From assembly GCA_032622095.1 (NCBI GenBank), contig CP136068.1, positions 61,962,025 to 62,026,024 on the forward strand: a stretch of 64,000 nt of DNA, given 5' to 3'. Positions within the stretch are counted from its first letter, which is position 1. Each line of letters starts with the position of its first letter. This document shows, piece by piece, positions 49,201 to 62,982 of this stretch. Source of the stretch: Siphonodentalium dalli. Lineage: Eukaryota; Mollusca; Scaphopoda; Gadilida; Siphonodentaliidae. Both the position numbers and the translations under genes were made by a program. The notes below the pieces were generated by a model that was not told the DNA's origin, did no database searches, and saw only the letters and a list, made by a program, of their open reading frames with translations.

Positions 49201-52046
49201 GTATATGAGTTCATCCATGTCCACTCTTATATGAGTTGCTGTCTGTCCACTCTTATATGAGTTCCTCCCTGTCCACTCTTATATGAGTTGCTGACTGTCC
49301 ACTCTTATATGAATTCCTGCCTGTCCACTCTTATGAGTTCCAGCCTGTCCACTCTTATATGAGTTCCTCCCTGTCCACTCTTATATTAGTTCCACCCTGT
49401 CCACTCTTATATTAGTTCCTCCCTGTCCACTCTTATATTAGTTCCTCCCTGTCCACTCTTATATTAGTTCCTCCCTGTCCACTCTTATATTAGTTCCTCC
49501 ATGTACACTCATATATTAGTTCCTCCCTGTCCTCTCTTATGAGTTCCTCCCTGTCCACTATTATATGAGTTGCTGCCTGTCCACTCGAATATGAGTTCCA
49601 GCCTGTCCACTCGTATATGAGTTCCAGCCTGTCCACTCTTATATGAGTTCCTGCCTGTCCACTCTTATGATTTCCTCCATGTCCACTCTTATGAGTTCCT
49701 CCCTGTCCACTCTTATGAGTTCCTCCCTGTCCACTCTTATGAGTTCCTCTCTGTCCGCTCTTATATGAATTCCTGCATGTCCACTCCTATATGAGTTCTT
49801 CCCTGTCCACTCTTATATGAGTTCCTCCCTGTCAACTCTTATGAGTTCCTCCCTGTACACTGCTATATGAGTTCCTGCCTGTCCACTCTTATATGAGTTC
49901 CTGCCTGTCCACTCTTATATGAGTTCCTGCCTGTCCACTCTTATATGGGTTCCTCCCTGTTCACTCTTATATGAGTTCCTCCATGTCCACTCTTATATGA
50001 GTTCCTCCCTGTCCACTCTTATATGAGTTCCTCCCTGTCCACTCTTATATGAGTTCCTCCCTGTCCACTCTTATGAGTTCCTCCCTGTCCACTCTAATAT
50101 GAGTTCCTCCCTGTCCATCTTATATGAGTTCCTCCCTGTCCACTCTAATATGAGTTCCTCCCTGTCCACTCTAATATGAGTTCCTGCATGTCCACTCGCA
50201 TATGAGTTCCTCCCTGTTCACTCGCATATGAGTTCCTGTCTGTCCACTCTTATATGAGTTCCTCTCTGTCCACTCTTATATGAGTTCCTCCCTGTCCACT
50301 CTTATATGAGTTCCTCCCTGTCCATTCTTATATGAGTTCCTGCGTGTCCACTCTTATATGAGTTCCTGCGTGTCCACTCTTATATGAGTTGCTCCCTGTC
50401 CACTCTTATATGAGTTGCTCCCTGTCCACTCTTTTATGAGTTGCTCCCTGTCCATTCTTTTATGAGTTGCTCCCTGTCCACTCTTTTATGAGTTGCTCCC
50501 TCTCCACTCTTATATGAGTTGCTGACTGTCCACTCTTATATGAGTTCCTGCCTGTCCACTCTTATATGAGTTCCTCCCTGTCCACGAGTATATGAGTTGC
50601 TGCCTGCCACTAGTATATGAGTTCATCCATGTCCACTCTTATATGAGTTGCTGTCTGTCCACTCTTATATGAGTTCCTCCCTGTCCACTCTTATATGAGT
50701 TGCTGCATGTCCACTCTTATATGAATTCATCCTTGTCCACTCTTATATTAGTTCCTCCCTGTCCACTCTTATATGAGTTCCTCACAGTCCACTCTTATAT
50801 GAGTTCCTCATTGTCCACTCTAATATGAGTTCCTCCCTGTCCACTCTAATATGAGTTCCTGCATGTCCACTCGCATATGAGTTCCTCCCTGTTCACTCGC
50901 ATATGAGTTCCTGTCTGTCCACTCTTATATGAGTTCCTCTCTGTCCACTCTTATATGAGTTCCTCCCTGTCCACTCTTATATGAGTTCCTCCCTGTCCAT
51001 TCTTATATGAGTTCCTGCGTGTCCACTCTTATATGAGTTCCTGCGTGTCCACTCTTATATGAGTTGCTCCCTGTCCACTCTTATATGAGTTGCTCCCTGT
51101 CCACTCTTTTATGAGTTGCTCCCTGTCCATTCTTTTATGAGTTGCTCCCTGTCCACTCTTTTATGAGTTGCTCCCTCTCCACTCTTATATGAGTTGCTGA
51201 CTGTCCACTCTTATATGAGTTCCTCCCTGTCCACTCTTATATGAGTTCCTCCCTGTCCACGAGTATATGAGTTGCTGCCTGCCACTAGTATATGAGTTCA
51301 TCCATGTCCACTCTTATATGAGTTGCTGTCTGTCCACTCTTATATGAGTTCCTCCCTGTCCACTCTTATATGAGTTGCTGCATGTCCACTCTTATATGAA
51401 TTCATCCTTGTCCACTCTTATATTAGTTCCTCCCTGTCCACTCTTATATGAGTTCCTCACAGTCCACTCTTATATGAGTTCCTCATTGTCCACTCTTATA
51501 TGAGTCCCTCATTGTCCACTCTTATATGAGTTCCTCCCAGTCCACTCTTATATGAGTTGTTGCCTGTCCACTATTATATGAGTTCCTCCCTGTCCACTCT
51601 TATTTGAGATCCTCCCTGTCCACTCTTATATGAGTTCCAGCCTGTCCACTCTTATATGAGTTCCTCCCTGTCCACTCTAATATGAGTTCCTCCCTGTCCA
51701 CTCTTATGAGTTCCTCCCTGTCCACTCTAATATGAGTTGCTGACTGTCCACTCTTATATGAGTTCCTGCCTGTCCACTCTTATATGAGTTACTCCCGGTC
51801 CACTAGTATATGAGTTGCTGCCTGCCACTAGTATATGAGTTCATCCATGTCCACTCTTATATGAGTTGCTGTCTGTCCACTCTTATATGAGTTCCTCCCT
51901 GTCCACTCTTATATGAGTTGCTGACTGTCCACTCTTATATGAATTCCTGCCTGTCCACTCTTATGAATTCCAGCCTGTCCACTCTTATATGAGTTCCACC
52001 CTGTCCACTCTTATATTAGTTCCTCCCTGTCCACTCTTATATTAGT
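46287..52046. repeat. 5.76-kb tandem segment, copy 1
   Basis: Matches the following segment, starting at an offset of 5,760 bp and changing in monomer steps. Shared private variants are TTTTATGGGTTGCTCC (47061 and 52821), CTGTCTACTCTAATATG (48133 and 53841), CTGCATGCCACTAG (about 48610 and 54303), CTCCCTCTCCAC (50501 and 56674), CTCCCGGTCCACTAG and GAATTCCAGCC. It also contains its own 675-bp tandem duplication, absent from copy 2. Confidence 0.8.
50141..51491. repeat. 675-bp tandem duplication inside copy 1
   Basis: Rare monomers repeat 675 bp apart: CTCGCATATGAGTTCCTGTC at 50221 and 50896, and TCTCCACTC after CTCCC at 50501 and 51176. The length equals 25 monomers of 26 bp plus one of 25 bp, which is the GCCACTAGT type. 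The copies run about 50141-50815 and 50816-51490. One substitution noted is CCTGCC against CCTCCC. Confidence 0.87.
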
Positions 52047-55000
52047 TCCTCCCTGTTCACTCTTATATGAGTTCCTGCCTGTCCACTCTTATATGAGTTA
52101 CTATCTGTCCACTCTTATATGAGTTCCTCCCTGTCCACTCTTATATGAGTTCCTCCCTGTCCACTCTTATATGAGTTCCTGCGTGTCCACTCTTATATGA
52201 GTTCCTGCGTGTCCACTCTTATATGAGTTGCTCCCTGTCCACTCTTATATGAGTTGCTCCCTGTCCACTCTTTTATGATTTGCTCCCTGTCCACTCTTTT
52301 ATGAGTTGCTCCCTGTCCACTCTTTTATGAGTTGCTCCCTGTCCACTCTTATATGAGTTCCTGCCTGTCCACTCTTATATGAGTTCCTCCCTGTCCACGA
52401 GTATATGAGTTGCTGCCTGCCACTAGTATATGAGTTCATCCATGTCCACTCTTATATGAGTTGCTGTCTGTCCACTCTTATATGAGTTCGTCCCTGTCCA
52501 CTCTTATATGAGTTGCTGCATGTCCACTCTTATATGAATTCATCCTTGTCCACTCTTATATTAGTTCCTCCCTGTCCACTCTTATATGAGTTCCTCACAG
52601 TCCACTCTTATATGAGTTCCTCATTGTCCACTCTTATATGAGTCCCTCATTGTCCACTCTTATATGAGTTCCTCCCAGTCCACTCTTATATGAGTTGTTG
52701 CCTGTCCACTCTTATATGAGTTCCTCCCTGTCCACTCTTATATGAGTTCCTCCCTGTCCACTCTTATGAGTTCCTCCCTGTCCACTCTTATATGAGTTCC
52801 TCCCTGTCCACTCTTTTATGGGTTGCTCCCTGTCCACTCTTTTATGAGTTGCTCCCTGTCCACTCTTTTATGAGTTGCTCCCTGTCCACTCGTATATGAG
52901 TTGCTGACTGTCCACTCTTATATGAGTTCCTGCCTGTCCACTCTTATATGAGTTCCTCCCTGTCCACTAGTATATGAGTTGCTGCTTGCCACTAGTATAT
53001 GAGTTCATCCATGTCCACTCTTATATGAGTTGCTGTCTGTCCACTCTTATATGAGTTCCTCCCAGTCCACTCTTATATGAGTTCCTCCCTGTCCACTCTT
53101 ATATGAGTTCCTCCCTGTCCACTCTTATGAGTTCCTCCCTGTCCACTCTTATATGAGTTCCTCCCTGTCCACTCTTTTATGATTTGCTCCCTGTCCACTC
53201 TTTTATGAGTTGCTCCCTGTCCACTCTTTTATGAGTTGCTCCCTGTCCACTCTTATATGAGTTGCTGACTGTCCACTCTTATATGAGTTCCTTCCTGTCC
53301 ACTAGTATATGAGTTGTTGCCTGCCACTAGTATATGAGTTCATCCATGTACACTCTTATATGAGTTGCTGTCTGTCCACTCTTATATGAGTTCCTCCCTG
53401 TCCACTCTTATATGAGTTGCTGCATGTCCACTCTTATATGAATTCATCCTTGTCCACTCTTATATTAGTTCCTCCCTGTCCACTCTTATATGAGTTCCTC
53501 ACAGTCCACTCTTATTTGAGTTCCTCATTGTCCACTCTTATATGAGTCCCTCATTTTCCACTCTTATATGAGTTCCTCCCAGTCCACTCTTATATGAGTT
53601 CCTGCCTGTCCACTCTTATATGAGTTCCTGCCTGTCCACTCTTATATGGGTTCCTCCCTGTTCACTCTTATATGAGTTCCTCCATATCCACTCTTATATG
53701 AGTTCCTCCCTGTCCACTCTTATATGAGTTCCTCCCTGTCCACTCTTATATGAGTTCCTCCCTGTCCACTCTTATGAGTTCCTCCCTGTCCACTCTAATA
53801 TGAGTTCCTCCCTGTCCATTTTATATGAGTTCCTCCCTGTCTACTCTAATATGAGTTCCTCCCTGTCCACTCTAATATGAGTTCCTGCATGTCCACTCGC
53901 ATATGAGTTCCTCCCTGTTCACTCTTATATGAGTTCCTGCCTGTCCACTCTTATATGAGTTCCTCTCTGTCCACTCTTATATGAGTTCCTCCCTGTCCAC
54001 TCTTATATGAGTTCCTCCCTGTCCACTCTTATATGAGTTCCTGCGTGTCCACTCTTATATGAGTTCCTGCGTGTCCACTCTTATATGAGTTGCTCCCTGT
54101 CCACTCGTATATGAGTTGCTCCCTGTCCACTCTTTTATGAGTTGCTCCCTGTCCACTATTTTATGAGTTGCTCCCTGTCCACTCTTTTATGAGTTGCTCC
54201 CTGTCCACTCTTATATGAGTTGCTGACTGTCCACTCTTATATGAGTTCCTGCCTGTCCACTCTTATATGAGTTCCTCCCTGTCCACTAGTATATGAGTTG
54301 CTGCATGCCACTAGTATATGAGTTCATCCATGTCCACTCTTATATGAGTTCCTCCCTGTCCACTCTTATGAGTTCCTCCCTGTCCACTCTAATATGAGTT
54401 CCTCCCTGTCCATCTTATATGAGTTCCTCCCTGTCTACTCTAATATGAGTTCCTCCCTGTCCACTCTAATATGAGTTCCTGCATGTCCACTCGCATATGA
54501 GTTCCTCCCTGTTCACTCTTATATGAGTTCCTGCCTGTCCACTCTTATATGAGTTCCTCTCTGTCCACTCTTATATGAGTTCTTCCCTGTCCACTCTTAT
54601 ATGAGTTCCTCCCTGTCCACTCTTATATGAGTTCCTGCGTGTCCACTCTTATATGAGTTCCTGCGTGTCCACTCTTATATGAGTTGCTCCCTGTCCACTC
54701 GTATATGAGTTGCTCTCTGTCCACTCTTTTATGAGTTGCTCCCTGTCCACTATTTTATGAGTTGCTCCCTGTCCACTCTTTTGTGAGTTGCTCCCTGTCC
54801 ACTCTTATATGAGTTGCTCCCTGTCCACTCTTATATGAGTTGCTGTCTGTCCACTCTTATATGAGTTCCTCCCTGTCCACTCTTATATGAGTTGCTGCAT
54901 GTCCACTCTTATATGAATTCATCCTTGTCCACTCTTATATTAGTTCCTCCCTGTCCACTCTTATATGAGTCCCTCATTGTCCACTCTTATATGAGTTCCT

Positions 55001-57545
55001 CCCAGTCCACTCTTATATGAGTTGTTGCCTGTCCACTATTATATGAGTCCCAGCCTGTCCACTCTTATATGAATTCCTGCATGTCCACTCTTATATGAGT
55101 TCTTCCCTGTCCACTGTTATATGAGTTCCTCCCTGTCCACTCTTATTTGAGATCCTCCCTGTCCACTCTTATATGAGTTCCAGCCTGTCCACTCTTATAT
55201 GAGTTCCTCCCTGTCCACTCTTATATGAGTTCCTCCCTGTCCACTCTTATGAATTCCTGCCTGTCCACTCTAATATGAGTTGCTGACTGTCCACTCTTAT
55301 ATGAGTTCCTGCCTGTCCACTCTTATATGAGTTCCTCCCTGTCCACTAGTATATGAGTTGCTGCCTGCCACTAGTATATGAGTTCATCCATGTCCACTCT
55401 TATATGAGTTGCTGTCTGTCCACTCTTATATGAGTTCCTCCCTGTCCACTCTTATATGAGTTGCTGACTGTCCACTCTTATATGAATTCCTGCCTGTCCA
55501 CTGTTATGAGTTCCAGCCTGTCCACTCTTATATGAGTTCCTCCCTGTCCACTCTTATATTAGTTCCTCCCTGTCCACTCTTATATTAGTTCCTCCCTGTC
55601 CACTCTTATATTAGTTCCTCCCTGTCCACTCTTATATTAGTTCCTCCCTGTCCACTCTTATATTAGTTCCTCCATGTACACTCATATATTAGTTCCTCCC
55701 TGTCCTCTCTTATGGGATCCTCCCTGTCCACTATTATATGAGTTGCTGCCTGTTCACTCGTATATGAGTTCCAGCCTGTCCACTCGTATATGAGTTCCAG
55801 CCTGTCCACTCTTATATGAGTTCCTGCCTGTCCACTCTTATGAGTTCCTCCATGTCCACTCTTATGAGTTCCTCCCTGTCCACTCTTATGAGTTCCTCCC
55901 TGTCCACTCTTATGAGTTCCTTCCTGTCCACTCTAATATGAATTCCTGCATGTCCACTCTTATATGAGTTCTTCCCTGTCCACTCTTATACGAGTTCCTC
56001 CCTGTCAACTCTTATGAGTTCCTCCCTGTACACTGCTATATGAGTTCCTGCCTGTCCACTATTATATGAGTTCCTGCCTGTCCACTCTTATATGAGTTCC
56101 TGCCTGTCCACTCTTATATGGGTTCCTCCCTGTTCACTCTTATATGAGTTCCTCCATGTCCACTCTTATATGAGTTCCTCCCTGTCCACTCTTATATGAG
56201 TTCCTCCCTGTCCACTCTTATATGAGTTCCTCCCTGTCCACTCTTATGAGTTCCTCCCTGTCCACTCTAATATGAGTTCCTCCCTGTCCATCTTATATGA
56301 GTTCCTCCCTGTCCACTCTAATATGAGTTCCTCCCTGTCCACTCTAATATGAGTTCCTGCATGTCCACTCGCATATGAGTTCCTCCCTGTTCACTCGCAT
56401 ATGAGTTCCTGTCTGTCCACTCTTATATGAGTTCCTCTCTGTCCACTCTTATATGAGTTCCTCCCTGTCCACTCTTATATGAGTTCCTCCCTGTCCATTC
56501 TTATATGAGTTCCTGCGTGTCCACTCTTATATGAGTTCCTGCGTGTCCACTCTTATATGAGTTGCTCCCTGTCCACTCTTATATGAGTTGCTCCCTGTCC
56601 ACTCTTTTATGAGTTGCTCCCTGTCCATTCTTTTATGAGTTGCTCCCTGTCCACTCTTTTATGAGTTGCTCCCTCTCCACTCTTATATGAGTTGCTGACT
56701 GTCCACTCTTATATGAGTTCCTGCCTGTCCACTCTTATATGAGTTCCTCCCTGTCCACGAGTATATGAGTTGCTGCCTGCCACTAGTATATGAGTTCATC
56801 CATGTCCACTCTTATATGAGTTGCTGTCTGTCCACTCTTATATGAGTTCCTCCCTGTCCACTCTTATATGAGTTGCTGCATGTCCACTCTTATATGAATT
56901 CATCCTTGTCCACTCTTATATTAGTTCCTCCCTGTCCACTCTTATATGAGTTCCTCACAGTCCACTCTTATATGAGTTCCTCATTGTCCACTCTTATATG
57001 AGTCCCTCATTGTCCACTCTTATATGAGTTCCTCCCAGTCCACTCTTATATGAGTTGTTGCCTGTCCACTATTATATGAGTTCCTCCCTGTCCACTCTTA
57101 TTTGAGATCCTCCCTGTCCACTCTTATATGAGTTCCAGCCTGTCCACTCTTATATGAGTTCCTCCCTGTCCACTCTTATATGAGTTCCTCCCTGTCCACT
57201 CTTATGAGTTCCTCCCTGTCCACTCTAATATGAGTTGCTGACTGTCCACTCTTATATGAGTTCCTGCCTGTCCACCCTTATATGAGTTCCTCCCGGTCCA
57301 CTAGTATATGAGTTGCTGCCTGCCACTAGTATATGAGTTCATCCATGTCCACTCTTATATGAGTTGCTGTCTGTCCACTCTTATATGAGTTCCTCCCTGT
57401 CCACTCTTATATGAGTTGCTGACTGTCCACTCTTATATGAATTCCTGCCTGTCCACTCTTATGAATTCCAGCCTGTCCACTCTTATATGAGTTCCTCCCT
57501 GTCCACTCTTATATTAGTTCCTCCCTGTCCACTCTTATATTAGTT
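52047..57545. repeat. 5.5-kb tandem segment, copy 2
   Basis: Second copy of the 46.3-52.0 kb segment. The offset drifts from 5,760 through 5,734 to 5,708 by loss of single monomers, then reaches 6,302 and 6,173 after an internal 594-bp duplication. It falls to 5,498 past the point where copy 1 has its extra 675 bp. Each copy therefore carries a private secondary duplication. Confidence 0.8.
53757..54815. repeat. 594-bp spaced duplication inside copy 2
   Basis: The stretch starting at the 24-mer near 53767 repeats from 54361 at an offset of 594 bp. It includes the rare CTACTCTAATATG at 53841 and 54435 and CTATTTTATGAG. The shared stretch is about 460 bp. The second part then joins TTGCTGTCTG monomers in an order not present in copy 1. 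Confidence 0.8.
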
Positions 57546-60500
57546 CCTCCCTGTCCACTCTTATATTAGTTCCTCCCTGTCCACTCTTATATGAGTTCCT
57601 CCCTGTCCACTCTTATATTAGTTCCTCCATGTACACTCATATATTAGTTCCTCCCTGTCCTCTCTTATGAGTTCCTCCCTGTCCACTATTATATGAGTTG
57701 CTGCCTGTCCACTCGTATATGAGTTCCAGTCTGTCCGCTCGTATATGTGTTCCAGCCTGTCCACTCTTATATGAGTTCCTGCCTGTCCACTCTTATGAGT
57801 TCCTCCATGTCCACTCTTATGAGTTCCTCCCTGTCCACTCTTATGAGTTCCTCCCTGTCCACTCTTATATGAATTCCTGCATGTCCACTCTTATATGAGT
57901 TCTTCCCTGTCCACTCTTATATGAGTTCCTCCCTGTCAACTCTTATTAGTTCCTCCCTGTACACTGCTATATGAGTTCCTGCCTGTCCACTCTTATATGA
58001 GTTCCTGCCTGTACACTCTTGTATGAGTTCCTGCCTGTCCACTCTTATATGAGTTCCTCCCTGTCCACTCTTATATGAGTTCCTCCCTGTCCACTCTTAT
58101 ATGAGTTCCTGCGTGTCCACTCTTATATGAGTTCCTGCGTGTCCACTCATATATGAGTTGCTCCCTGTCCACTCGTATATGAGTTGCTCCCTGTCCACTC
58201 TTTTATGAGTTGCTCCCTGTCCACTCTTTTATGAGTTGCTCCCTGTCCACTCTTTTATGAGTTGCTCCCTGTCCACTCTTATATGAGTTGCTGACTGTCC
58301 ACTCTTAATTGAGTTCCTGCCTGTCCACTCTTATATGAGTTCCTCCCTGTCCACTAGTATATGAGTTGCTGCCTGCCACTAGTATATGAGTTCATCCATG
58401 TCCACTCTTATATGAGTTGCTGTCTGTCCACTCTTATATGAGTTCCTCCCTGTCCACTCTTATATGAGTTGCTGCATGTCCACTCTTATATGAATTCATA
58501 CTTGTCCACTCTTATATTAGTTCCTCCCTGTCGACTCTTATATGAGTTCCTCAAAGTCCACTCTTATATGAGTTCCTCATTGTCCACTCTTATATGAGTC
58601 CCTCATTTTCCACTCTTATATGAGTTCCTCCCAGTCCACTCTTATATGAGTTGTTGCCTGTCCACTATTATATGAGTCCCAGCCTGTCCACTCTTATATG
58701 AATTCCTGCATGTCCACTCTAATATGAGTTCTTCCCTGTCCACTGTTATATGAGTTCCTCCCTGTCCACTCTTATTTGAGATCCTCCCTGTCCACTTTTA
58801 TATGAGTTCCAGCTTGTCCACTCTTATATGAGTTCCTCCCTGCCACTCCTATATGAGTTCCTCCCTGTCCACTCTTATGAGTTCCTCCCTGTCCACTCTA
58901 ATATGAGTTGCTGACTGTCCACTCTTATATGAGTTCCTGCCTGTCCACTCTTATATGAGTTCCTCCCTGTCCACTAGTATATGAGTTGCTGCCTGCCACT
59001 AGTATATGAGTTCATCCATGTCCACTCTTATATGAGTTGCTGTCTGTCCACTCTTATTTGAGTTCCTCCCTGTCCACTCTTATATGAGTTGCTGACTGTC
59101 CACTCTTATATGAATTCCTGCCTGTCCACTCTTAAGAGTTCCAGCCTGTCCACTCTTATATGAGTTCCTCCCTGTCCACTCTTATATTAGTTCCTCCCTA
59201 TCCACTCTTATATTAGTTCCTCCCTGTCCACTCTTATATTCGTTCCTCCCTGTCCACTCTTATATTAGTTCCTCCCTGTCCACTCTTATATTAGTTCCTC
59301 CATGTACACTCATATATTAGTTCCTCCCTGTCCTCTCTTATGAGTTCATCCCTGTCCACTATTATATGAGTTGCTGCCTGTCCACTCGTATATGAGTTCC
59401 AGCCTGTCCACTCGTATATGAGTTCCAGCCTGTCCACTCTTATATGAGTTCCTGCCTGTCCACTCTTATCAGTTCCTCCATGTCCACTCTTATGAGTTTC
59501 TCCCTGTCCACTCTTATGAGTTCCTCCCTGTCCACTCTTATGAGTTCCTCCCTGTCCACTCTTATATGAATTCCTGCATGTCCACTCTTATATGAGTTCT
59601 TCCCTGTCCACTCTTATATGAGTTCCTCCCTGTCAACTCTTATGAGTTCCTCCCTGTACACTGCTATATGAGTTCCTGTCTGTCCACTCTTATATGAGTT
59701 CCTGCCTGTCCACTCTTATATGAGTTCCTGCCTGTCCACTCTTATATGGGTTCCTCCCTGTTCACTCTTATATGAGTTCCTCCCTGTCCACTCTTATATG
59801 AGTTCCTCCCTGTCCACTCTTATATGAGTTCCTCCCTGTCCACTCTTATATGAGTTCCTCCCTGTCCACTCTTATATGAGTTCCTCCATGTCCACTCTTA
59901 TGAGTTCCTCCCTGTCCACTCTAATATGAGTTCCTCCCTGTCCATCTTATATGAGTTCCTCCCTGTCCACTCTAATATGAGTTCCTCCCTGTCCACTCTA
60001 ATATGAGTTCCCGCATGTCCACTCGCATATGTGTTCCTCCCTGTTCACTCTTATATGAGTTCCTGCCTGTCCACTCTTATATGAGTTCCTCTCTGTCCAC
60101 TCTTATATGAGTTCCTCCCTGTCCACTCTTATATGAGTTCCTCCCTGTCCACTCTTATATGAGTTCCTGCGTGTCCACTCTTATATGAGTTCCTGCGTGT
60201 CCACTCTTATATGAGTTGCTCCCTGTCCACTCGTATATGAGTTGCTCCCTGTCCACTCTTTTATGAGTTGCTCACTGTCCACTCTTTTATGAGTTGCTCC
60301 CTGTCCACTCTTTTATGAGTTGCTCCCTGTCCACTCTTATATGATTTGCTGACTGTCCACTCTTATGTGAGTTCCTGCCTGTCCACTCTTATATGAGTTC
60401 CTCCCTGTCCACTAGTATATGAGTTGCTGCCTGCCACTAGTATATGAGTTCATCCATGTCCACTCTTATATGAGTTGCTGTCTGTCCACTCTTACATGAG

Positions 60501-61971
60501 TTCCTCCCTGTCCACTCTTATATGAGTTGCTGCATGTCCACTCTTATATGAATTCATCCTTGTCCACTCTTATATTAGTTCCTCCCTGTCCACTCTTATA
60601 TGAGTTCCTCACAGTCCACTCTTATATGAGTTCCTCATTGTCCACTCTTATATGAGTCCCTCATTGTCCACTCTTATATGAGTTCCTCCCAGTCCACTCT
60701 TATATGAGTTGTTGCCTGTCCACTATTATATGAGTCCCAGCCTGTCCACTCTTATATGAGTTCTTCCCTGTCCACTGTTATATGAGTTCCTCCCTGTCCA
60801 CTCTTATTTGAGATCCTCCCTGTCCACTCTTATATGAGTTCCAGCCTGTCCACTCTTATATGAGTTCCTCCCTGTCCACTCTTATATCAGTTCCTCCCTG
60901 TCCACTCTTATGAGTTCCTCCATGTCCACTCTAATATGAGTTGCTGACTGTCCACTCTTATATGAGTTCCTGCCTGTCCACTCTTATATGAGTTCCTCCC
61001 TGTCCACTAGTATATGAGTTGCTGCCTGCCACTAGTATATGAGTTCATCCATGTCCACTCTTATATGAATTGCTGTCTGTCCACTCTTATATGAGTTCCT
61101 CCCTGTCCACTCTTATATGAGTTGCTGACTGTCCACTCTTATATGAATTCCTGCCTGTCCACTCTTATGAGTTCCAGCCTGTCCACTCTTATATGAGTTC
61201 CTCCCTGTCCACTCTTATATTAGTTCCTCCCTGTCCACTCTTATATTAGTTCCTCCCTGTCCACTCTTATATTAGTTCCTCCCTGTCCACTCTTATATTA
61301 GTTCCTCCATGTACACTCATATATTAGTTCCTCCCTGTCCTCTCTTATGAGTTCCTCCCTGTCCACTATTATATGAGTTGCTGCCTGTCCACTCTTATAT
61401 GAGTTCCAGCCTGTCCACTCGTATATGAGTTCCAGCCTGTCCACTCTTATATGAGTTCCTGCCTGTCCACTCTTATGAGTTCCTCCATGTCCACTCTTAT
61501 GAGTTCCTCCCTGTCCAATCTTATGAGTTCCTCCCTGTCCACTCTTATGAGTTCCTCCCTGTCCACTCTTATATGAATTCCTGCATGTCCACTCTTATAT
61601 GAGTTCTTCCCTGTCCACTCTTATATAAGTTCCTCCCTGTCAACTCTTATGAGTTCCTCCCTTTACACTGCTATATGAGTTCCTGCCTGTCCACTCTTAT
61701 ATGAGTTCCTGCCTGTCCACTCTTATATGAGTTCCTGCCTGTCCACTCTTATATGGGTTCCTCCCTGTTCACTCTTATATGAGTTCCTCCCTGTCCACTC
61801 TTATATGAGTTCCTCCCTGTCCACTCTTATATGAGTTCCTCCCTGTCCACTCTTATATGAGTTCCTCCCTGTCAACTCTTATATGAGTTCCTCCCTGTCC
61901 ACTCTTATGAGTTCCTCCCTGTCCACTCTAATATGAGTTCCTCCCTGTCCATCTTATATGAGTTCCTCCCT
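57546..61971. repeat. Type II units closest to distant array segments
   Basis: Landmark copies at 57628, 59301 and 61308. From about 58.10 to 60.72 kb the sequence tracks 12.38-15.00 kb at a near-constant offset of 45,720 bp, including the rare CTATATGAGTTCCTGTCTG (about 13945 and 59665) and GAATTCATACTTG. From about 60.74 kb it instead tracks 22.1-23.3 kb (offset 38,626, then 38,600) with CCCTTTACACTGC. The switch lies near 60.73 kb. Confidence 0.78.
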
Positions 61972-62982
61972 GTCCACTCTAATATGAGTTCCTCCCTGTC
62001 CACTCTAATATGAGTTCCTGCATGTCCACTCGCATATGAGTTCCTCCCTGTTCACTCTTATATGAGTTCCTGCCTGTCCACTCTTATATGAGTTCCTCTC
62101 TGTCCACTCTTATATGAGTTCCTCCCTGTCCACTCTTATATGAGTTCCTCCCTGTCCACTCTTATATGAGTTCCTGCGTGTCCACTCTTATATGAGTTGC
62201 TGACTGTCCACTCTTATATGAGTTCCTGCCTGTCCACTCTTATATGAGTTCCTCCCTGTCCACGAGTATATGAGTTGCTGCCTGCCACTAGTATATGAGT
62301 TCATCCATGTCCACTCTTATATGAGTTGCTGTCTGTCCACTCTTATATGAGTTCCTCCCTGTCCACTCTTATATGAGTTCCTCCCTGTCAACTCTTATAT
62401 GAGTTCCTCCCTGTCCACTCTTATGAGTTCCTCCCTGTCCACTCTAATATGAGTTCCTCCCTGTCCATCTTATATGAGTTCCTCCCAGTCCACTCTAATA
62501 TGAGTTCCTCCCTGTCCACTCTAATATGAGTTCCTGCATGTCCACTCGCATATGAGTTCCTGCGTGTCCACTCTTATATGAGTTGCTCCCTGTCCACTCT
62601 TATATGAGTTGCTCCCTGTCCACTCTTTTATGAGTTGCTCCCTGTCCACTCTTTTATGAGTTGCTCCCTGTCCACTCTTTTATGAGTTGCTCCCTGTCCA
62701 CTCTTATATGAGTTGCTGACTGTCCACTCTTATATGAGTTCCTGCCTGTCCACTCTTATATGAGTTCCTCCCTGTCCACGAGTATATGAGTTGCTGCCTG
62801 CCACTATAGTATATGAGTTCATCCATGTCCACTCTTATATGAGTTGCTGTCTGTCCACTCTTATATGAGTTCCTCCCTGTCCACTTTTATATGAGTTGCT
62901 GCATGTCCACTCTTATATGAATTCATCCTTGTCCACTCTTATATTAGTTCCTCCCAGTCCACTCTTATATGAGTTTTTCACA
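61972..62982. repeat. 1,011-bp tandem duplication, copy 1
   Basis: Every private variant checked recurs 1,011 bp later: CCACTATAGTATATG (62801 and 63812), GAGTTTTTCACAG (62971 and 63982), and CTCGCATATGAGTTCCTGCGTG junctions. I noticed no difference between the copies by eye. The unit joins parts of the 2.0-kb repeat in a shortened order. Confidence 0.9.
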
